Assembly: GCA_946479805.1 (NCBI GenBank) | Contig: CAMLHP010000030.1 | Coordinates: 1 to 18,255, forward strand | From: an uncultured Gemmatimonadota bacterium | GTDB taxonomy: Bacteria > Gemmatimonadota > Gemmatimonadetes > Gemmatimonadales > GWC2-71-9 | Length of the DNA stretch: 18,255 bases | Direction: 5' to 3' | In this document: positions 13,238-18,255 of the stretch, piece after piece | Layout of the letters: each line of letters starts with the position of its first letter | Position numbering within the stretch: the stretch's first letter is position 1 | The notes under the pieces: generated by a model | What the model was told of the DNA's origin: nothing | Seen by the model: only the letters and a program-made list of their open reading frames with translations | The model's database searches: none | Made by a program: the position numbers and the translations under genes

Positions 13238-13660
13238 GTGGCACCCCTCAATCGGGACTCGGTACTCGCCGGAGTGATGCTGCTGGTGACATTGCTGGTG
13301 GGCATTGCTGCTGGTGTGGCAATTGACCGCTGGGCCCTCCGCCCCGAACAGCGGGAGCGGGCCCCCCGGGCCATGATGGGCGAGGGTGGCGAACGGCGGG
13401 CGCCGCGATTCGATCCGGCAGAGTTTCGCGACCGGTTCACCCGGCAGCTCGCCCGCGAGCTGGAACTCACCGAGGCCCAGCAGGTCGCGGCCGACAGCCT
13501 GCTCCGCCTGCAGCAGGCCGAGGCCCGTGCGGCGATGCGGGAACTGAGGCCACGGCTGGATTCGATCTACCGCAGCACCGAGGCGGACCTGAGAACCATC
13601 CTCACCCCGGAACAGATGGAAAAGTGGCAGGCACTCAGGCAGCGGAGGGGCGCGCGGTAA
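13238..13660 (+). CDS. Membrane-anchored LTxxQ (Spy/CnrX-like) protein
   Basis: This 140-residue protein has an N-terminal transmembrane anchor (about 9-29, 'VLAGVMLLVTLLVGIAAGVA') followed by a helical periplasmic domain. LTxxQ motifs occur at 77-81 (LTEAQ) and 122-126 (LTPEQ), separated by a long charged helix ('DSLLRLQQAEARAAMRELRP'). Anchored proteins of this type include CnrX, the metal sensor of the CnrYXH sigma system, and other heavy-metal resistance family members. It contains neither His nor Cys, so CnrX-like metal ligation by those residues is not possible and another signal is likely. The start is GTG 13238, one base after the anti-sigma stop, with GGAGA 8 nt upstream. Its TAA stop lies in the ascending loop of a hairpin shared with the convergent CcmI-like gene. 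Confidence 0.78.
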   Translation: MAPLNRDSVLAGVMLLVTLLVGIAAGVAIDRWALRPEQRERAPRAMMGEGGERRAPRFDPAEFRDRFTRQLARELELTEAQQVAADSLLRLQQAEARAAMRELRPRLDSIYRSTEADLRTILTPEQMEKWQALRQRRGAR

Positions 13661-13684
13661 GGCGGGACCTCAGCGCGCGGCCCC
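13647..13684. terminator. GC-rich hairpin spanning two convergent stop codons
   Basis: GGGGCGCGCG (13647-13656) pairs with CGCGCGGCCCC (13674-13684) with one bulged base. The plus-strand TAA (13658-13660) and the minus-strand TGA (13670-13672) both lie in the 17-nt loop. It is the only candidate terminator for two operons only 9 bp apart. There is no T-tract on either side, so efficiency is doubtful. Confidence 0.45.
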
Positions 13685-14017
13685 GCAGATCTCGCAGAAC
13701 CGGCTGTCCGCCACCAGCCGGGAGCCACAGCTGACGCAGAGCGTCGCTGGCTCTTCCTCCAGCAGCGTGATCGCCCGCGCCGTGTACCTGGCCTTCAACT
13801 CTTCGTAGTCAGCATCCGACAGCTTCCCGGTCGCCCGGTCGAAATCGATTTCCTTGAGCGCCAGCAGCGCCTGGCCTCGGGGAGTGTCCTCCAGCTCCGG
13901 CTCGTCTGCCGCGCTGCTTCCCTGCCGCGCATTCGGGCCGGGCCAGATGACGGGCGCCAGCAGCACTCCCATCGCCAGGATCCCGATCAGCAGCGCCGCA
14001 CCGGTCTCGGCTCCCAT
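13670..14017 (-). CDS. CcmI-like short membrane protein with C-terminal zinc ribbon
   Basis: This 115-residue protein has one N-terminal transmembrane helix (about 6-23). A segment 'GQALLALKEIDFDRATGKLS' continues 'DADYEELKARYTARA', matching the conserved cytoplasmic region of CcmI/CycH N-termini (usually 'AL.DLEFD..TGKLSEEDY..L'). A C-terminal zinc ribbon follows with Cys94, Cys97, Cys108 and Cys111 ('CVSC...CEIC'). In canonical system I, CcmI presents apocytochrome c to the CcmF/H haem lyase through a periplasmic TPR domain; that domain is absent here and a zinc ribbon replaces it. ATG 14017 overlaps the CcmH stop as TGATG, so it is the last coupled gene of the ccm run. The CcmI relation is inferred from the short motif plus context; a generic zinc-ribbon protein is the alternative. 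Confidence 0.7.
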   Translation of the reverse strand: MGAETGAALLIGILAMGVLLAPVIWPGPNARQGSSAADEPELEDTPRGQALLALKEIDFDRATGKLSDADYEELKARYTARAITLLEEEPATLCVSCGSRLVADSRFCEICGAAR

Positions 14018-14603
14018 CAGTCCTCCAGTTCCGACAGCGCCAGGCGCAGTCGTTCTTCGGATTCCGGCGCCGCGCCGACCGGCTGGCCGCCTGGGAATGC
14101 CGCGTCGGGCCCCGGCACGGGCGTCGCCGGCGCCATCCGGAGCCGCCGCCCGATCACCCACGCCAGCACGGTGCCGATCAGGAGAATCAGGACACCCGGC
14201 ACCAGGTAGCCGGCCAGGTTGAACCCGCGCGGCTCCGGTGCCATCAGCGCCTGCTCGCCGTACTTCTCGGTGAATGCGTCGAGGATGGCCTGGGCGTCAG
14301 CCCCGCCTTCGTAGAGCGCCACCACCTCGCGGTGCAGCGCCGGCGAGGTGGTGCAGGTGAAATCGGTGGTGCGGCAGGTGAAGATGTCGAGCGTGCAGCC
14401 GCAGTGGCAGGTGAGTTTCTGCTCTATCGCCTGGATCTCGGCGTCGGCATCGCTGGCAACCGTGCGGCGCCGGGGCCTGCCGACGGCGCCGGGGTTGTAT
14501 AGCCGGCCGGCGTCGGGGCTTGAGTCCTGCGCGTGCGCCACGCGCGCCGCAGCCGCAAGACCTGCGAGCAGCATCAGCCGCCGGCCGGGCACGGTGGGGC
14601 CGC

Positions 14604-14607
<4 letters not shown>
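14017..14607 (-). CDS. ccmH: CcmH/CycL/NrfF-family cytochrome c maturation protein
   Basis: This 196-residue protein has an N-terminal signal or anchor ('RRLMLLAGLAAAARVAHAQD'), a periplasmic helical domain and one C-terminal transmembrane helix (about 131-151), as in CcmH/NrfF. These proteins reduce the apocytochrome CxxCH cysteines before haem ligation by CcmF. The redox site region is 'EQKLTCHCGCTLDIFTC', with Cys67, Cys69, Cys71 and Cys78, plus Cys85. This differs from the proteobacterial LRCxxC: no CxxC is present, though a CxCGC form occurs in some other phyla as I recall. The helices 'LHREVVALYEGGADAQAILD' and 'AFTEKYGEQALMAPEPRGFN' are typical of the family. ATG 14607 overlaps the ccmF stop (ATGA). 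A longer open frame to 14757 overlaps ccmF and lacks family similarity. Confidence 0.85.
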
Positions 14608-16645
<2,038 letters not shown>

Positions 16646-16649
<4 letters not shown>

Positions 16650-17338
16650 GGCTGGCCCCCCGCGCCATCGGCTGCCTGGCGGAACTCCTCCAGGATCATC
16701 CGGTGTTCCGCGTACTCCGGCCGGTCCCGCGCCAGTTCCCTGGCGGCATGACGCCTGAAGCCGGCGTATACCGCCGGGAGCCTGGCCGTGTCGCGCTGCC
16801 AGCGAAAAGCCATGCCCCTCGCCACGTAGCCCAGCAGGTTCGATGAGTCGCGGACCAGGATCGAATCACCAAAGGCGGCAGCGCCCGCAGCGTCGCCCAT
16901 GTGCAGCTTGATCAGCGCCGCGTGATAGCGGGTGTCGGCATCCACCGAGTCCAGCATCTCGAATGCCGCCAGTGCCATCGGCGCGAACTGCGCTGTCATG
17001 GTGTCGCCGGTGCCCGCGCCCTGCATCACTCGGCGGTAGAGCCGGTCGAAGCGTTCCTCCGGCGAAAGCTGGGTTATGTCGATCGGTACGGCGGCGGGCT
17101 GGGCGGCCTCAGCCACCGCCGGCGTTGCCGGCACAGCCGGGGACGAGCGCCGGGCCAGGAACACCGCGCCGATCACCGCCGCAATCGCGACGGCAACGAT
17201 CGGTCCCCGAATGCGACTCGCCTGCGGCGGGTCGCCGCCAGCTGTACCGAACCGCCGGCCGCACTTGCCGCAAAAAAGGAAGCCCGCGGGCGAGATGGCA
17301 CCGCAGGACTGGCAGGTCATGGGCTGGTTGTCGGGCAT
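16646..17338 (-). CDS. Zinc-ribbon membrane protein with TPR-like domain, first gene of the ccm run
   Basis: This 230-residue protein has an N-terminal double-zinc-knuckle ribbon with Cys9, Cys12, Cys23 and Cys26 ('CQSCGAISPAGFLFCGKCG'). One transmembrane helix spans about 46-62, then comes a Pro/Ala linker. A helical C-terminal domain (about 92-220) contains TPR-like pairs: 'MALAAFEMLDSVDADTRYHA' and 'ALIKLHMGDAAGAAAFGDSI'. The topology puts the ribbon in the cytoplasm and the helices in the periplasm. In standard system I, a periplasmic TPR domain on CcmI or NrfG holds the apocytochrome; this protein could supply that part, since the CcmI-like gene at the other end of the operon lacks it. 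ATG 17338 was chosen because a GGAAA lies 8 nt upstream; ATG 17320 is possible. It overlaps ccmF by 4 bp (ATGA). The function is inferred from topology and neighbours. Confidence 0.72.
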
Positions 17339-17555
17339 CGAGGTTTCCGCGCGGCGGATGAGTGCATAATGATCACCACTCCGGGTGCTTTGCGCTACCG
17401 CCACCTGGCCGCCGTTGCACTTCACCGAATCTTCACGATCTCCGCCCGTTCCATTAAGGGCATGCTCTTGCGCGTTTCCCCGATTTCTCCGATACTGGTT
17501 GCGAGGATATTGTCACGTTTTTGCGGCTGCCTCCTAAGCACAGGCTTGGCTCGCG
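17339..17555. other. Divergent promoter region of ccm operon and multihaem cytochrome
   Basis: This 217-bp gap serves the ccm run (minus) and the cytochrome gene (plus). A possible sigma-70-like plus promoter is TTGTCA (17510-17515), a 17-nt spacer and CCTAAG (17533-17538). The -35 is good but the -10 is poor and lies only 18 bp from the start codon, so confidence is low. No tandem array is present here, unlike the other three divergent gaps in the window. I see no gene on either strand. Confidence 0.3.
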
Positions 17556-18255
17556 ATGCAAAATTCGCGTATCGTCTCGGCGAAGTGGATAGTACTGGTC
17601 GCCTCCCTGGCGACATTGGCGTTGGGTTGCACCAACGAACGAATCGTCTTTCGCGAGCCGATCAATCCTCCGCCTGACGAGGCATCCGGCCTCCTCGGCT
17701 ATTTCGACGCCTCGACCAGCCAGACCAGTTGCGGCAACTGCCACATCGGGCAGCAGTCCGAGTGGGAGAACACCGCCCATGCCGGCGCCTATGCCACGCT
17801 CGAGAACACGCCCGGGGCACAGGACTTCTGCTACTCCTGCCACACCGTAACCGAGCGCGGCAACGCCCTCACCGGCCTGGTGGGCTGGGACGCGGTTCAG
17901 GACGTGGCCTACCACGACGTCCAGTGCGAGAGCTGCCACGGCCCCGGCTTCGCCCACGCCGAGAATCCCGACAACGCCGACAACGTCCCGCTGGCGTCGA
18001 TCAAGGTGTCCATCGACGGCGAGAACAACTGCGCTGAGTGCCACAACGGCGAGCACCATCCATTTGTGGACGAGTGGGCCACCTCGAGGCACGCGGTGCC
18101 CAATCCGACTGCCAGCGTCCGGGCCGAGTGCGTTGCCTGCCACACCGCCCAGGGTGCATTCGCGGCCTGGGGCATCCGGGCCAACTTCCAGGAAGCAGGG
18201 GCGCCCATCGGCCAGCACGACGCCATCGTGTGCGCCGTCTGCCACGATCCGCACG
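17556..18255 (+). CDS. Multihaem c-type cytochrome lipoprotein (at least six haems), truncated by window end
   Basis: The frame is open from ATG 17556 to the window edge (233 codons visible, no stop). The N-terminus (MQNSRIVSAKWIVLVASLAT, then LALGC) is a lipoprotein signal with lipobox cysteine at residue 25. Six CxxCH haem sites follow: CGNCH (59-63), CYSCH (92-96), CESCH (124-128), CAECH (159-163), CVACH (192-196) and CAVCH (226-230). Additional histidines (for example 'AHAGAY', 'HHPF', 'SRHAVP', 'GQHDA') could be distal axial ligands. The 'SEWENTAHAGAY' context resembles cytochrome c554/NrfB-like multihaem proteins. It should carry electrons at the outside of the inner membrane or at the outer membrane. 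It is divergent from ccmF/ccmH, whose products would attach its haems. The ribosome site is weak. The redox partner cannot be told from what is visible. Confidence 0.93.
   Translation, partial: MQNSRIVSAKWIVLVASLATLALGCTNERIVFREPINPPPDEASGLLGYFDASTSQTSCGNCHIGQQSEWENTAHAGAYATLENTPGAQDFCYSCHTVTERGNALTGLVGWDAVQDVAYHDVQCESCHGPGFAHAENPDNADNVPLASIKVSIDGENNCAECHNGEHHPFVDEWATSRHAVPNPTASVRAECVACHTAQGAFAAWGIRANFQEAGAPIGQHDAIVCAVCHDPH

Noticed and set aside
17454..18254. 266-codon minus-strand frame opposite the cytochrome
   Set aside because: The plus strand has six CxxCH sites and a lipobox, so the antisense frame is a shadow.

Overview
The window is GC-rich bacterial chromosome with tightly packed genes. 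Many neighbours overlap as ATGA or TGATG, twin-arginine (Tat) signals are frequent, and there is an Omp85-type outer-membrane barrel, a lipoprotein multiheme cytochrome and system I (Ccm) cytochrome c maturation. This indicates a diderm with a respiratory periplasm. From the look of the proteins I suspect Gemmatimonadota, but that is inference; no rRNA or other phylogenetic marker is present apart from 23 codons of an EF-P-like gene. No tRNA, rRNA, CRISPR array, transposase or phage gene was recognised.

Layout. (1) 1-360, minus strand: the start of an elongation factor P-like gene and a DUF4342 membrane protein. (2) 361-2289: a 9-bp tandem array, then a single-pass membrane protein of unknown function. 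(3) 2283-2401: a nested inverted repeat and hairpin. (4) 2573-6413: a three-gene coupled unit made of a LigD-like DNA ligase homologue that has lost its catalytic residues, a Tat-signal TldD metallopeptidase and its TldE/PmbA-like partner. (5) 6672-7793, minus: a class V aminotransferase. (6) 7947-10174: a Tat-exported glycosylasparaginase coupled to an outer-membrane beta-barrel. (7) 10247-11386, minus: a saccharopine dehydrogenase/lysine 6-dehydrogenase-like oxidoreductase. (8) 11631-13660: an envelope-stress type operon with a soluble LTxxQ (Spy/CpxP-like) protein, an ECF sigma factor, a probable anti-sigma factor and a membrane-anchored LTxxQ protein. (9) 13670-17338, minus: a cytochrome c maturation operon (zinc-ribbon/TPR-like protein, CcmF, CcmH, CcmI-like zinc-ribbon protein). 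(10) 17556 to the window end: a lipoprotein with six CxxCH haem sites, divergent from the ccm genes and probably one of their clients.

The main unexplained signals are two. First, the ligase homologue keeps the adenylation and OB-fold layout but has lost the motif I lysine and five other conserved charged residues. Second, six intergenic spaces hold short tandem arrays of 7-, 8- or 9-bp units. Four of them are strict heptads, most units of which carry a CTCG-like core on one strand. Arrays in divergent gaps are direct, while arrays at gene 3' ends are wholly or partly inverted and can fold. All functional calls come from reading the sequence and recalling protein families; no database search was run.
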